Below are positions 20,865-33,767 of a stretch of 64,000 bases of DNA, piece by piece. How positions within the stretch are numbered: position 1 is the first letter of the stretch; every line of letters starts with the position of its first letter. The notes beneath the pieces were generated by a model. That model saw only the letters and a list, made by a program, of their open reading frames with translations, made no database searches and had not been told where the DNA came from. Made by a program: the position numbers and the translations under genes. The stretch is from Deinococcus sp. Marseille-Q6407 (GTDB lineage Bacteria; Deinococcota; Deinococci; Deinococcales; Deinococcaceae), in NCBI RefSeq assembly GCF_946848805.1, contig NZ_CAMPFU010000001.1, forward strand, positions 88,001-152,000, read 5' to 3'.

Positions 20865-21797
20865 ATGCGTACGGTGACCGTCGGAACTCGTGGCAGCACG
20901 CTGGCTCTTTCCCAGACCCGCTGGGCAGTAGAACGGCTCAAGGAGCAGTGGCCCGAGACCGAATTCAGAATTCAGACCATCACCACCAAGGGCGACAAGA
21001 ACCGTGCCAGTTTGCAGAGCATGGCCAGGGCCGGCGACAAGGGCTTTTGGATCAAGGAGATTCAGGACGCGCTGCTGGCAAAAAGCATCGACATCGCTGT
21101 GCACTCGCTCAAGGACCTGCCCACCGAGCAGACCGAAGGTCTCGACATCGCCGCCATTCCCAAGCGTGCCGACGCCCGCGACGTTCTGGTGGGCGCCGAA
21201 GGCTTCAAGGTGCTGGCCGAGCTGCCCGAAGGCGCCCGGGTGGGCACCAGCTCGGTGCGCCGCCGCGCTTTCCTCAAAGCGTTTCGGCCTGACCTACAGG
21301 TGATTCCGGTGCGTGGCAACATCGAAACCCGCATGGCGGCCGTGGCCACCGACGATTACGACGCCGTGATTCTGGCCGGCGCCGGGCTGATCCGCACCGA
21401 TCAGCGCCACCGGGCCGATGAATTCATCTCGCCTGAAATCCTGCTGCCGGCTCCCGGTCAGGGCGCCCTGGCACTGGAAGTGCGCGCCGACGACGACCTG
21501 ATCGCGGAGGTGGCCTACGCCATCAACGACGCCGTGACCGATGACCGCATCACTGCCGAGCGCGAGTTCCTGGCGGGGCTGGGGGCCGGCTGCTTGGCGC
21601 CGGTGGGGGCCTTTGCCACCGTCAAGGGTGACCTGCTGACCCTGGAAGGCTGGGTGGGTGCCGTGGACGGCTCCAAGGTCATCAAGGCGACCACCAGCGG
21701 TGACGCCAGCGAGTGCGCCGACCTGGGCGCCGAACTGGCTGAGGACATGCTCGGTCAGGGCGCCGCCGAGCTGATCGAGCAGGCTTCTGCGGAATAA
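20865..21797 (+). CDS. hemC: Hydroxymethylbilane synthase (porphobilinogen deaminase)
   Basis: Polymerises four porphobilinogens into hydroxymethylbilane for haem synthesis. 310 residues, full length. The family motifs are VGTRGSTLALSQTRW, GDKGFWIKEIQDALL, DIAVHSLKDLP (substrate Asp), VGTSSVRRRAFL, VRGNIETRM, PAPGQGALALEVR and the dipyrromethane-attachment cysteine in GLGAGCLAPVGA near residue 242. It has its own promoter and terminator, and no other hem gene is adjacent. Confidence 0.96.
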   Translation: MRTVTVGTRGSTLALSQTRWAVERLKEQWPETEFRIQTITTKGDKNRASLQSMARAGDKGFWIKEIQDALLAKSIDIAVHSLKDLPTEQTEGLDIAAIPKRADARDVLVGAEGFKVLAELPEGARVGTSSVRRRAFLKAFRPDLQVIPVRGNIETRMAAVATDDYDAVILAGAGLIRTDQRHRADEFISPEILLPAPGQGALALEVRADDDLIAEVAYAINDAVTDDRITAEREFLAGLGAGCLAPVGAFATVKGDLLTLEGWVGAVDGSKVIKATTSGDASECADLGAELAEDMLGQGAAELIEQASAE

Positions 21798-21820
21798 ATA
21801 GGTGGGTGAAGGGGAGAGAG

Positions 21821-21844
21821 GAGCGCTATTCAGCGCTCTTTTTT
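21821..21844 (+). terminator. hemC terminator
   Basis: Stem GAGCGCT/AGCGCTC (21821-21827 with 21832-21838), 4-base loop, then six T. Confidence 0.9.
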
Positions 21845-21867
21845 CGGATGCCCCTTGCCAGCTTCGC

Positions 21868-22038
21868 CTAGAGCATTTGACAAAGAGATGGCACAGCTTT
21901 TTGGCGAGCGGACTGTTACAGCTCGCAGAGAGCGAGTGTAAAACAGGGAGCAGGACGAGCTTGCAAAGCTGCGGAGCAGAGAATGGAGCAGGTAGCAGTG
22001 CTGTGCCGACGCACGCGTCATTCGGAGAGCTGCTCTAG
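21868..22038. repeat. Possible small intergenic repeat with 8-bp inverted ends
   Basis: The 171-base gap segment between hemC and the asparaginase gene begins CTAGAGCA and ends TGCTCTAG, an exact 8-bp inverted repeat. Its composition is poorer in GC and includes many short AGC/GAG repeats. No gene is recognisable. Deinococcus genomes are known to carry families of small non-coding repeats about 60-215 bases long, which fits in size. Only one copy is visible here, so the assignment is tentative. Its right end supplies part of the next gene's -10 box. Confidence 0.35.
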
Positions 22039-22041
22039 ACT
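22036..22041 (+). promoter_or_regulatory. Leaderless-type -10 box of the asparaginase gene
   Basis: TAGACT, 6 bases before the ATG at 22048. Confidence 0.55.
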
Positions 22042-22047
22042 GCGGCC

Positions 22048-23061
22048 ATGCCCTCCGCCCAACCTTCTGGCCCCGCCGCATCCGAGCCGCCTGCCCGGCG
22101 CCTGACCGTGATTCATACCGGCGGGACCATTGCCAGCCGCCCGCAGGCTGATCACCGGCCGGGGGTCACGCCGCAGGGAGCGCCCAGCTTGCCGGAGCTG
22201 CGCGGCACCGAGGTGCGGGACCTGATGCCGTTTACCCTGCCCAGCCCGCACATCAAGCCGCACCACATGCTGGAACTGGCCCGGCTGATTGAGCGGGTCG
22301 CGCCCGAATCGGACGGCATCGTGGTCACCCACGGCACCGACACCCTCGAGGAAACTGCCTACGCACTGCACCTGCTGGTAGACACCCCGGTGCCGGTGGT
22401 GCTGACCGGCTCAATGCGGCACATGGAAGAAGCGTCCTGGGACGGCCCCGGCAATCTGCTGGACGCGGCCGGCGTGGCGCTGGACCCCCAGACCCGGGGG
22501 CGCGGGCCGCTGGTGGCTTTTGGCGGCGACATTTTTGACGCCCGCACTGTGACCAAGGTGCATTCCACCGCCATAGACGCTTTTGGCGGCTACCCGGGCC
22601 CTATCGGCCGCATTGACCGGCTGGAGGGCCGCAGCTACGTGCGTTACTTTGCCCGCCCCGAGGAGCGCCCGGTGTACCGGCCGGAAGCCTTAGACGCCCG
22701 GGTCGAGATTCTGTACGCCTACGCCGGCTGGGAGGGGGAGGGCTTTGCCGAAGCTCTGGCCCGCGCCGACGGTCTGGTGATTGCGGCGCTGGGGGCCGGA
22801 AACCTGCCGGCCGAGCTGCTTCCCCTGATCGAGCAGGCGCAGGCCACCGGCAAACCCATCGTGATTGCCACCCGCACCGACGCGGGCGCCGTGATTCCGG
22901 CGTATGGGTACGCCGGCGGTGGGGCGACCCTCCAGGCTGCCGGGGCCATTCCCGCCAGTTTCCTCAACGCGCACAAGGCGCGGATTCAGCTGCTGGTGAT
23001 GCTGAGCTTTAAGCGCTCGCGCGACCAAATAGCTGCTGTATTTTCTGCAGGAAACCTGTAG
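22048..23061 (+). CDS. Asparaginase-family amidohydrolase
   Basis: A 337-residue L-asparaginase/glutamyl-tRNA amidotransferase subunit D-type enzyme. The two active-site threonine motifs are present: VIHTGGTIASR near residue 21 and IVVTHGTDTLEETAY near 91. The catalytic Lys equivalent lies in ARTVTKVHSTAIDAFGG. No signal peptide is seen, so it is cytoplasmic and probably the type I (low-affinity) form. The N-terminal 15 residues are a low-complexity Ala/Pro stretch. The 3' end overlaps the convergent DUF4388 gene by 53 bases, and the last residues may be less constrained. Confidence 0.9.
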   Translation: MPSAQPSGPAASEPPARRLTVIHTGGTIASRPQADHRPGVTPQGAPSLPELRGTEVRDLMPFTLPSPHIKPHHMLELARLIERVAPESDGIVVTHGTDTLEETAYALHLLVDTPVPVVLTGSMRHMEEASWDGPGNLLDAAGVALDPQTRGRGPLVAFGGDIFDARTVTKVHSTAIDAFGGYPGPIGRIDRLEGRSYVRYFARPEERPVYRPEALDARVEILYAYAGWEGEGFAEALARADGLVIAALGAGNLPAELLPLIEQAQATGKPIVIATRTDAGAVIPAYGYAGGGATLQAAGAIPASFLNAHKARIQLLVMLSFKRSRDQIAAVFSAGNL

Positions 23062-23383
23062 GCCGGTTCTCGGCGGGGGCTTCGGAAAGCAGCTGATCCA
23101 GCGAGATGTTCAGGCCCCGGCGCAGGTCTTCCGGGAGGGCTTGCTCGAACCAGAACCCGCCGGCCCGCTCGCTGAACTGCCGGCAGAGCAGGCGGTGGGC
23201 TTCTTCGCCGCAGCGCAGCGGGCGGCCATTGACGAACACAGCCTGAACGCGCGATTCGCTGAGGTGCACACACAGCCGGGCGCGGCTGGCCAAGTTGGTA
23301 AAGGCCAGGATGCCGGTCTGAGCTTTGACGTTGGACAGGGCCTCGGAGAAGTTCTGGTGCTGGAAGTTACCGACTAGGGTCAT
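23009..23383 (-). CDS. DUF4388-domain protein
   Basis: A 124-residue protein resembling the DUF4388/PatA N-terminal domain: FSEALSNVKAQTGILAF, RLCVHLSESRVQAVFVNGRPLRCG, a helix with LLCRQF, then FWFEQALPEDLRRGLNISLDQLLSE. Such domains occur alone or fused to two-component parts and gliding or pilus regulators, but their biochemical role is unknown. A GAAGGAGG site precedes ATG. The end overlaps the asparaginase gene on the other strand. Confidence 0.75.
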   Translation of the reverse strand: MTLVGNFQHQNFSEALSNVKAQTGILAFTNLASRARLCVHLSESRVQAVFVNGRPLRCGEEAHRLLCRQFSERAGGFWFEQALPEDLRRGLNISLDQLLSEAPAENRPTGFLQKIQQLFGRASA

Positions 23384-23657
23384 ATGAAGCCTCCTTCATG
23401 TGGCGGGAGAAACCTGTCAGATCAGACCCCGTAACTGGAATATTTCCAAAATTTACGGCTGAAGCACCTGTGCCAGATGGTTTTCTTACCTCTCCCTTTA
23501 TCTGGGCTTTAAGAATACAGAATATAGGCCGTATCTTTATGCAATCTAAACGACAAAACATAGGTTCGGGTGATTCGTTCCAAACATTTCCAAACTTGCT
23601 CTTGGTTTTTACCGTCTGCTCTGACAGATTTCTGGCGGCTGCCTGGGCTGCTTCTGC
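23384..23657. other. AT-rich non-coding gap
   Basis: About 270 bases, clearly poorer in GC than the surroundings at 23440-23620. It must hold the DUF4388 promoter (minus strand) and the 3' end of tatD. I see no gene, terminator or RNA structure that I can support. Confidence 0.45.
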
Positions 23658-24437
<780 letters not shown>

Positions 24438-24444
24438 GCTGCTC

Positions 24445-24450
24445 AGGCTA
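24445..24450 (-). promoter_or_regulatory. Leaderless-type -10 box of tatD
   Basis: TAGCCT on the minus strand, 7 bases before the ATG at 24437. Confidence 0.6.
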
Positions 24451-24664
24451 ATCCCGCCGGGCTCCCGGCGCCGTAAGCCGGGCCGGCTGGCCGTGAATTC
24501 TGGCCAGCTGCTCCTGAGGAAATGCTAGTCTGATTTGCAACCACCTACGGGAGCACCCCAATTCGTTCTGTCCGCATCCTGCGAGATGCCCCGCCCGCTT
24601 TTTCCTGCATGTGCATGAGAGGCCGGGGCGGTAAGTCCGTCCGAGAGACGGCGATGGAGGCTTT

Positions 24665-25378
24665 ATGAACCAAGCAGCCCCACTTTACGAAGGCAAGGCC
24701 AAAAAGGTCTTTGCCACCGAGAACCCCGCCGAATACGTCGTGCAGTACAAGGACGATGCCACCGCCTTCAACGCGCAGAAGCGTGGGCAGTGGGCCGGCA
24801 AGGGCGCCACCAACAACGCCATTACCGCGCACCTCTATCCCTTGCTGGAAGGGGCCGGGATTCCCACCCATTTCATCGAGCGGCTTTCCGAGACCGAGCA
24901 GCGGGTCAAGGCCGTCAAGATCGTGCCGGTGGAAGTCATCGTGCGGAACCTGGCGGCCGGCAGCTTTTCCAAGCGCCTGGGCGTGGATGAAGGTGCCGCG
25001 CTGGAGCGGCCGGTGGTGGAGTACTGCTACAAGTCCGACGCGTTGGGCGACCCCCTGATCAACACCGACACCGCCGTGGCCCTGGGCTGGGCCAGCGAGG
25101 CGGACCTGGCCCGCATCCGCGAGCTGGCGCTGCAGGTGCGCGATTTCTTGGTGCCGTATTTTCAGCAGCGCGGCGTGACCCTGGTGGATTTCAAGCTGGA
25201 ATTCGGCAAACTCCCGGACGGCGAAATCGTGCTGGCCGACGAAATCAGCCCCGATACCTGCCGCTTCTGGGACATGGCGACCGGCGAACGGCTGGACAAG
25301 GACCGCTTCCGCCGCGACCTGGGCGGCGAGGCCGAAGCCTACGCCGAGATGCTGAAACGGGTCACACAAGAGGTTTAA
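24665..25378 (+). CDS. purC: Phosphoribosylaminoimidazole-succinocarboxamide synthase
   Basis: SAICAR synthetase, joining CAIR and aspartate with ATP in purine synthesis. 237 residues with [50 protein letters not shown] and [20 protein letters not shown] site lies 6 bases before ATG. It leads the purC-purS-purQ-purL cluster. The 227-base region before it contains GC-rich inverted repeats but no riboswitch I can recognise. Confidence 0.96.
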   Translation: MNQAAPLYEGKAKKVFATENPAEYVVQYKDDATAFNAQKRGQWAGKGATNNAITAHLYPLLEGAGIPTHFIERLSETEQRVKAVKIVPVEVIVRNLAAGSFSKRLGVDEGAALERPVVEYCYKSDALGDPLINTDTAVALGWASEADLARIRELALQVRDFLVPYFQQRGVTLVDFKLEFGKLPDGEIVLADEISPDTCRFWDMATGERLDKDRFRRDLGGEAEAYAEMLKRVTQEV

Positions 25379-25515
25379 GACCGCAGCGGGCAGGCGGGCT
25401 TTTCCCGCAGCCCGCAGAGAGAGCCTCCCAAGCCGGGACGATTCACAACGCAAGCATGCGCCGGGGCCTTCCTCCCGCAGAGGACGCGCGGCCCCGGCCC
25501 GAGGAGCCTTTAACC

Positions 25516-25770
25516 ATGTCCAACTACCAAGCCAAAATCTATGTGACCCTCAAGCCTTCTATCCTTGACCCGCAGGGCCGCACGGTGGAGCGGGCCCTCG
25601 CGCACCTGAACCACGCCAATGTGGGCGGCGTGCGTATCGGCAAATACATTGAGCTGAACCTGTCGGGCGAGCGCTCCGAAGTGGAAGCGCAGCTGAAAGA
25701 CATCGTGGAAAATGTCCTGAGCAACCCCATCATGGAAGATGCCCGCTGGGAGCTGGCCGAAGCGCAATGA
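25516..25770 (+). CDS. purS: Phosphoribosylformylglycinamidine synthase subunit PurS
   Basis: Small subunit of the three-part FGAM synthase (PurL, PurQ, PurS), helping pass ammonia from PurQ to PurL. 84 residues with [31 protein letters not shown] and [16 protein letters not shown]. The start MSNYQAKI follows GAGGAG, and the 20 residues upstream are not conserved. Its stop overlaps the purQ start by 4 bases. Confidence 0.95.
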   Translation: MSNYQAKIYVTLKPSILDPQGRTVERALAHLNHANVGGVRIGKYIELNLSGERSEVEAQLKDIVENVLSNPIMEDARWELAEAQ

Positions 25771-26426
25771 AAACCGCTGTTATTCAGTTTCCCGGTTCCA
25801 ACTGCGATACGGACGCCCTGGAAGCCGCCCGGCTGCTGCTGGACGACGGTGCCCAGTTCGTCTGGCACACCGAAAGCGCTCTGCCGGAAGGCACCGAGCT
25901 GGTGTTTATCCCCGGCGGCTTCAGCTACGGCGACCACCTGCGCAGCGGCGCGATTGCCGCCCGCAGCCCGATTATGAAGGCAGTGAAAGCCCACGCCGAA
26001 GCAGGCGGCTTTGTCCTGGGCGTGTGCAACGGCTTTCAGGTACTGACCGAAGCTGGCCTGCTGCCGGGCGCACTGAGCCGCAACCGCGAACTGCACTTTC
26101 ACTGCGCCCCGGTTCACCTAACGGTGGAGAACGCCGACACCGCCTTCAGCCGCGCTTACAGCAAGGGGCAGGTTATTGAAATCCCCATCGCGCACGGCGA
26201 GGGCAACTACTACGCCGACGCCGAGACGATTGGCCGCCTGGAAACCGAAGGCCGGGTGGTCTTCCGCTATCAGGACAACCCCAATGGCAGCCTCAACGAC
26301 ATTGCCGGCATCGTGAACGAAGGCGGCAACGTGCTGGGCATGATGCCCCACCCCGAACGCGCCGTGGAGCTGCTGCTGGGCAGCGAAGACGGCAGAGGGG
26401 TGTTCGAGTCGCTCAAGCAGCAGTGA
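25767..26426 (+). CDS. purQ: Phosphoribosylformylglycinamidine synthase subunit PurQ
   Basis: Glutaminase subunit of FGAM synthase. 219 residues: [32 protein letters not shown], the nucleophile in [33 protein letters not shown] and the His/Glu in [10 protein letters not shown]. It starts within the purS stop (ATGA), so the two are translationally coupled. 181 bases separate it from purL. Confidence 0.96.
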   Translation: MKTAVIQFPGSNCDTDALEAARLLLDDGAQFVWHTESALPEGTELVFIPGGFSYGDHLRSGAIAARSPIMKAVKAHAEAGGFVLGVCNGFQVLTEAGLLPGALSRNRELHFHCAPVHLTVENADTAFSRAYSKGQVIEIPIAHGEGNYYADAETIGRLETEGRVVFRYQDNPNGSLNDIAGIVNEGGNVLGMMPHPERAVELLLGSEDGRGVFESLKQQ

Positions 26427-26607
26427 AGTGCTGGAGCGGGGAAGACGGCGCTTGAGCAGCGGCCCAGGGACTTTAGAAGTGCTTTTTTTGCGCTGGCGCT
26501 GGTCCCTCGCTGCCGCGTTTCTTCCCGCTTGGCGCTGCTGGCAGCCCTGAGCCGGCTGCAGCACGCTTCTTTCGTTTCTCCGGCTTTCGAGGCCCCAAGG
26601 AGTTCTC

Positions 26608-28857
<2,250 letters not shown>

Positions 28858-29016
28858 AGTTCCGGGCCCTGGCGGGCACTGGCGCCCCTTACCTCCGCCC
28901 GCCTCTCCCACCCTTCTCTGCGCTGCTACCCCCTTTCCAGTCCAGCCGCCCCGCGAACCAACCGACCCGGCCTGCCGCTTTTCCTCTGCCGGCAGGCCCC
29001 AGGCAGGAGCCCCAGC

Positions 29017-30435
<1,419 letters not shown>

Positions 30436-30445
30436 GTCGCAGACT

Positions 30446-31144
30446 ATGAACCTTCTCCTCGTCCGTCACGCCCAGTCCGCCAACAACCTCCTCTACGCGC
30501 AAACCGGCAGCAGCGAAGGCCGCCACGCCGACCCGTCCCTGACCGAGCTGGGGTTTGCCCAGGCACAGGCGCTGGCCGACTTTGCCCGCACTGACGCCAC
30601 CTGGCAGGGGGTCACGCACCTGTATTGCAGCCTGGCCCGCCGGGCGGTGCAGACGGCAGCCCCGCTGGCGCAGGCGCTGGGGTTGCCGGCGCAGGGGCTG
30701 GCGCAAGCCTACGAGGCGGGCGGCCTGTTCGAGCGGCAGGAGGACCGCACGCCCTACGCGGTGCCGGGCCTCTCGCACGCCGAATTGCTGGCCGATAACC
30801 CCGCGCTGCTCTGGCCCGCCGACCTGCCGGCCGCTGAGCCCTGGGCCGGCGGCTTTGAAGCTTACGAGGAACCGGGCGTGCTGGAAGCGCGGGCGGCGCA
30901 GGTGGTGGAGGTGCTGCGGGCCGCGCACGGGGAAGCCGACACGGTAGCGCTTGTCACGCACGGACACTTCACCCAGTTTCTGCTGCGGCAGTTCATTGCC
31001 CACGGCAACGCCTATTTCCGGGTGGTGAACACCGCGACCACCCTGCTCACCCTGCCGGGACCGGACGCGCCTGAGGGTTGGGGGCCGCTGGTGGACTGGG
31101 TGAACCGCTTCGACCACCTGCGCCCGGAGCAGGTGAGCCAGTAA
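30446..31144 (+). CDS. Histidine phosphatase superfamily protein
   Basis: A 232-residue phosphoglycerate-mutase-like phosphatase. The RHG-type motif is LLLVRHAQSANN with the phospho-accepting His8, the second active His is in LVTHGHFTQFLL, and the Arg/Glu positions appear in YCSLARRAVQTA and AGGLFERQ. It starts 10 bases after purF and is probably the last gene of that unit. The substrate is unknown. A nucleotide or sugar phosphate would fit the neighbourhood, but this is inference. Confidence 0.88.
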   Translation: MNLLLVRHAQSANNLLYAQTGSSEGRHADPSLTELGFAQAQALADFARTDATWQGVTHLYCSLARRAVQTAAPLAQALGLPAQGLAQAYEAGGLFERQEDRTPYAVPGLSHAELLADNPALLWPADLPAAEPWAGGFEAYEEPGVLEARAAQVVEVLRAAHGEADTVALVTHGHFTQFLLRQFIAHGNAYFRVVNTATTLLTLPGPDAPEGWGPLVDWVNRFDHLRPEQVSQ

Positions 31145-31304
31145 ATGGGGGAAAGCCAGTCAGCGGGAGAGGGGAGACCACGCGGGCCACAAGCCTAAGC
31201 GATAGGTTAATGTGGGGGGAGGGTTTGCCCTCAGGGGCGCGGCGCATACTCGGGGCAGAGCCACACAACCTGCCCCGAAATTCACTCCGGCTCTGGGAGA
31301 CCCT

Positions 31305-31517
31305 ATGAAACTGAAAGCTTCTGTTCTGATGTATGCCCTGGGCTACGCCTCTATCGCTGTAAGCGCCTATCGTTACTTCAGCACCGAAAAGAGCAGCGAC
31401 GAGCGCGACGCGCTGTTTATGGGCGACTGGGCCCCCACCTTCTTCATCCTGGGCAAGGCCGCCGAGGACCGCGAAGTGCGCGGCCACAGCACCACCAGCC
31501 TCGACTGGGAAAGCTGA
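31305..31517 (+). CDS. Small membrane-anchored hypothetical protein
   Basis: Not recognised. 70 residues: one hydrophobic segment near the N-terminus (VLMYALGYASIAVSAY), then a charged and aromatic soluble part (STEKSSDERDALFMGDWAPTF, FILGKAAEDREVRG). It has a GGGAG site 7 bases before ATG and a strong terminator after it, so it is likely real and expressed on its own. The upstream extension of the frame to 31212 is not supported. Confidence 0.65.
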   Translation: MKLKASVLMYALGYASIAVSAYRYFSTEKSSDERDALFMGDWAPTFFILGKAAEDREVRGHSTTSLDWES

Positions 31518-31544
31518 GCCGGAGTTTCCTGCTGCCCCCCACTG

Positions 31545-31571
31545 CCCCCGCCACGGTCGGTGGGGGTTTTT
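31545..31571 (+). terminator. Terminator after the small membrane protein
   Basis: An 8-bp stem CCCCCGCC/GGTGGGGG (31545-31552 with 31559-31566) followed by TTTTT. Confidence 0.9.
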
Positions 31572-31675
31572 GCTGCACCGGGCCGTCTTGGCGGCGGCTC
31601 CCCAACAGGGCTTGAGCCTCCTCCCATCTGCAGGAGCCGCCCGGCAGCTCAGACTGGTGGCAGGAGGAAATCACC

Positions 31676-31969
31676 ATGCCCAAAGCCTGGAGCAACAAGG
31701 ACGAACGTCAGTACCAGCACGTCAAGGACAGCGAAGAGAAACGCGGCCGCTCCGAGGACCGGGCCGAGGAAATCGCGGCGCGGACCGTCAACAAGCAGCG
31801 CCGCGAGGAAGGCCGCACGCCCAACCAGCGCACCCAGGGCACCGGCAACCCAGACCGCCCGCTGGCCGACCTGACCCGCGACGAACTGTACAACCGCGCC
31901 AAGGAGCAGAACATCGCCGGCCGCAGCCGAATGTCCAAAGACGAACTGATTCAGGCGCTCAAAAAATAG
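31676..31969 (+). CDS. Rho-N/SAP-like domain protein
   Basis: A 97-residue, very charged protein. The N-terminal 60 residues are Lys/Arg/Glu-rich and probably disordered (WSNKDERQYQHVKDSEEKRG). The C-terminus resembles the Rho termination factor N-terminal fold (LADLTRDELYNRAKEQNI, RMSKDELIQALKK), which binds nucleic acid. Similar proteins are often labelled plasmid stabilisation protein, without a proven function. A CAGGAGG site precedes ATG. Confidence 0.78.
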   Translation: MPKAWSNKDERQYQHVKDSEEKRGRSEDRAEEIAARTVNKQRREEGRTPNQRTQGTGNPDRPLADLTRDELYNRAKEQNIAGRSRMSKDELIQALKK

Positions 31970-31982
31970 GTTGCCTGCCGGG

Positions 31983-31988
31983 TACACT
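31983..31988 (+). promoter_or_regulatory. Leaderless-type -10 box of ywbE
   Basis: TACACT, 6 bases before the ATG at 31995. Confidence 0.6.
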
Positions 31989-31994
31989 GCCGCT

Positions 31995-32213
31995 ATGCCC
32001 CCGCTGCGTTCCCAGATTCACCCCGGCCTGACCGTCGACATCGTGCAGAAGCAGGATCAGCCCACCGGCAAGCTGACCCGCGGCGTGGTGGCGCAGTTGC
32101 TGACCCGCTCGCCCTCGCACCCGCACGGCATCAAGGTGCGCCTGACGAGCGGGCAGGTGGGCCGGGTACAGGCGGTGGTGACGCCCGCAGACAGTCCTCA
32201 GGTCGGCTCCTGA
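31995..32213 (+). CDS. ywbE: YwbE-family protein (DUF2196)
   Basis: A 72-residue conserved bacterial protein of unknown function. The family line is plain: IHPGLTVDIVQKQDQPTGKL, TRGVVAQLLTRSPSHPHGIK, VRLTSGQVGRVQAVV. The fold is predicted to be a small beta barrel. The start MPPLRSQ is marked by the -10 box. Confidence 0.88.
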   Translation: MPPLRSQIHPGLTVDIVQKQDQPTGKLTRGVVAQLLTRSPSHPHGIKVRLTSGQVGRVQAVVTPADSPQVGS

Positions 32214-32275
32214 ACCCGCCTGACCGGGCACCCCGGCCGCAGACCGGGTTTGCATTTGCCCGGCGGTGGCTGCGG

Positions 32276-32281
32276 CATACT
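32276..32281 (+). promoter_or_regulatory. -10 box of the S41 protease gene
   Basis: CATACT, 6 bases before the ATG at 32288, with TTTGCC 15 bases upstream as a possible -35. Leaderless type. Confidence 0.5.
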
Positions 32282-32287
32282 GCCCCC

Positions 32288-33712
32288 ATGCAAGGCCGCT
32301 TCTCCCTCTGGACCTCACTGCTGACGGCAGGGCTGAGTGCGCTGCTGGCTGCCGGCAGTGCGCCGGCCCTGGCGCAGACGGCACCCGTGGCGGTGGACAA
32401 CATTCCAGCGCGGCCTCTGGGCACAGCGGTGCCGGCCGCGCCGCCCCTGAGCCTGCCCCCGTTGGCGGTGCCGGAAACCGGGAATACGCCCGCGTCTCCG
32501 GCTCAGCAGACGTTCGATCAGGTGGCCGGGCGGCTGCGTGATGACTATGCCGGGCTCTCGGCGGTGGACCGCGCCGCGCTGATTCAGGAGTATCAGGGGC
32601 GGCTGCTGGCCGTGTGCCAGAGCCAGGCGCTGAACTGCCCCGCCGAAACCGCCTATCCGGTGATCGAGGCGCAGCTGACCGCGCTGGGCGACGCCCACAC
32701 CTTCTTGCAGTGGCCCGACGAGTACCAGGATTTCGTGAGCAGCGCCGTGGGCGGCGAGCGATTGCAATTCGGCTTCAAGCTGGCCGAGCTGGATGGTGAG
32801 CGCCGGCTGATCACCGAGGTGGTGCCCGGCAGCGCGGCCGACCGGGCCGGCCTGCGGCGCGGTGACGTGGTGCAGCGGCTGAACGGCCAACCCTACCGCT
32901 ACGATGACCTGACTGCGGCCCGCGTGGCTGGCCGGCCGGCCACACTGCTGCTGGACCTGGACCGCCAGGGCCGTCGCCTCAGCGTCACGCTGACAGCTGC
33001 CCGCACCGCTGCCGCCGACCCACCGCGCCTGAGCTGGGTGGGGCCGGAAAAGGCTGCCCACCGCACCGCCGTGATCCGGATTCCCACCTTTCTCTCGGCC
33101 GGCGAGGTGGCCGCCCGGGTCCACGAGGAAGTGGGCCAGGCCAGGGCCAGGGGCGCGGGCGGTATCGTGGTGGACCTGCGCGGCAATGCGGGCGGCAGCC
33201 TGCTGGAGTGCGACCTGGCCGCCAGCGCTTTTGTGCCGGAATTTCGCCGTGTGGCCCACAGCGCCGGGCGCGAAACCCAGACCCGGGTGGCGGGCGGCAG
33301 TCGCTGGGACGACGGCGTGCTGGCCGGCCGGATCAGCCGCCCGCAGCTGTGGCGCGGTCCCCTGACCGTGCTGGTGGATGAAGGCAGCGCCTCCTGCGCC
33401 GAGTTCTTCGCCTACGAGATTCAGCGGGCTGGGGCCGGCGTGGTGGTCGGGGCCCCGACGTCTGGGGTGGGTAATACTGCCACCCGCGTCTTTCCCCTGA
33501 CCGGGGGCGCCGGGTTGCAGCTGACCGTGCTGCACTACTCCAAGCCGGGCGGGCAGCCTTACCCCTTGCAGGTGCAGCCGGACCTGAAGGTAGAAAGCGG
33601 CGAAGCGTTCCTGCGGGCGCTGGCACAGGGCCGCGACCTGGCTCTGGAAGCTGGCCTCCAGGCGCTGCGCCGCCAGAGCCTTGCCCATGGCACCCTGCGC
33701 CCGGCTGAGTAA
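32288..33712 (+). CDS. Exported S41-family (C-terminal processing) peptidase with PDZ
   Basis: A 474-residue protein with a Sec signal peptide (MQGRFSLWTSLLTAG then APALAQ). It has a helical region, a PDZ domain at about 150-235 (LITEVVPGSAADRAGLRRGDVVQRLNG) and the tail-specific protease core. The core has VVDLRGNAGGSLLECD and the nucleophile region VLVDEGSASCAEFFAYEI with Ser near 366. In Prc/CtpA enzymes the catalytic Lys lies in TFGKG. Here the aligned stretch is APTSGVGNTATRV, with Val at that place, so the Ser/Lys dyad is incomplete. It may be a divergent or inactive member. It acts outside the cytoplasmic membrane. Confidence 0.85.
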   Translation: MQGRFSLWTSLLTAGLSALLAAGSAPALAQTAPVAVDNIPARPLGTAVPAAPPLSLPPLAVPETGNTPASPAQQTFDQVAGRLRDDYAGLSAVDRAALIQEYQGRLLAVCQSQALNCPAETAYPVIEAQLTALGDAHTFLQWPDEYQDFVSSAVGGERLQFGFKLAELDGERRLITEVVPGSAADRAGLRRGDVVQRLNGQPYRYDDLTAARVAGRPATLLLDLDRQGRRLSVTLTAARTAAADPPRLSWVGPEKAAHRTAVIRIPTFLSAGEVAARVHEEVGQARARGAGGIVVDLRGNAGGSLLECDLAASAFVPEFRRVAHSAGRETQTRVAGGSRWDDGVLAGRISRPQLWRGPLTVLVDEGSASCAEFFAYEIQRAGAGVVVGAPTSGVGNTATRVFPLTGGAGLQLTVLHYSKPGGQPYPLQVQPDLKVESGEAFLRALAQGRDLALEAGLQALRRQSLAHGTLRPAE

Positions 33713-33767
33713 ACGCTTTTCTCCCCGTTTGCCCTCGTCCGGCAGGCCGGTCAGCGGCCAGCGCAGG

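Noticed and set aside
24438..24664. Riboswitch before purC
   Set aside because: Inverted GC-rich segments are present, but the conserved purine or PRPP riboswitch core could not be recognised.
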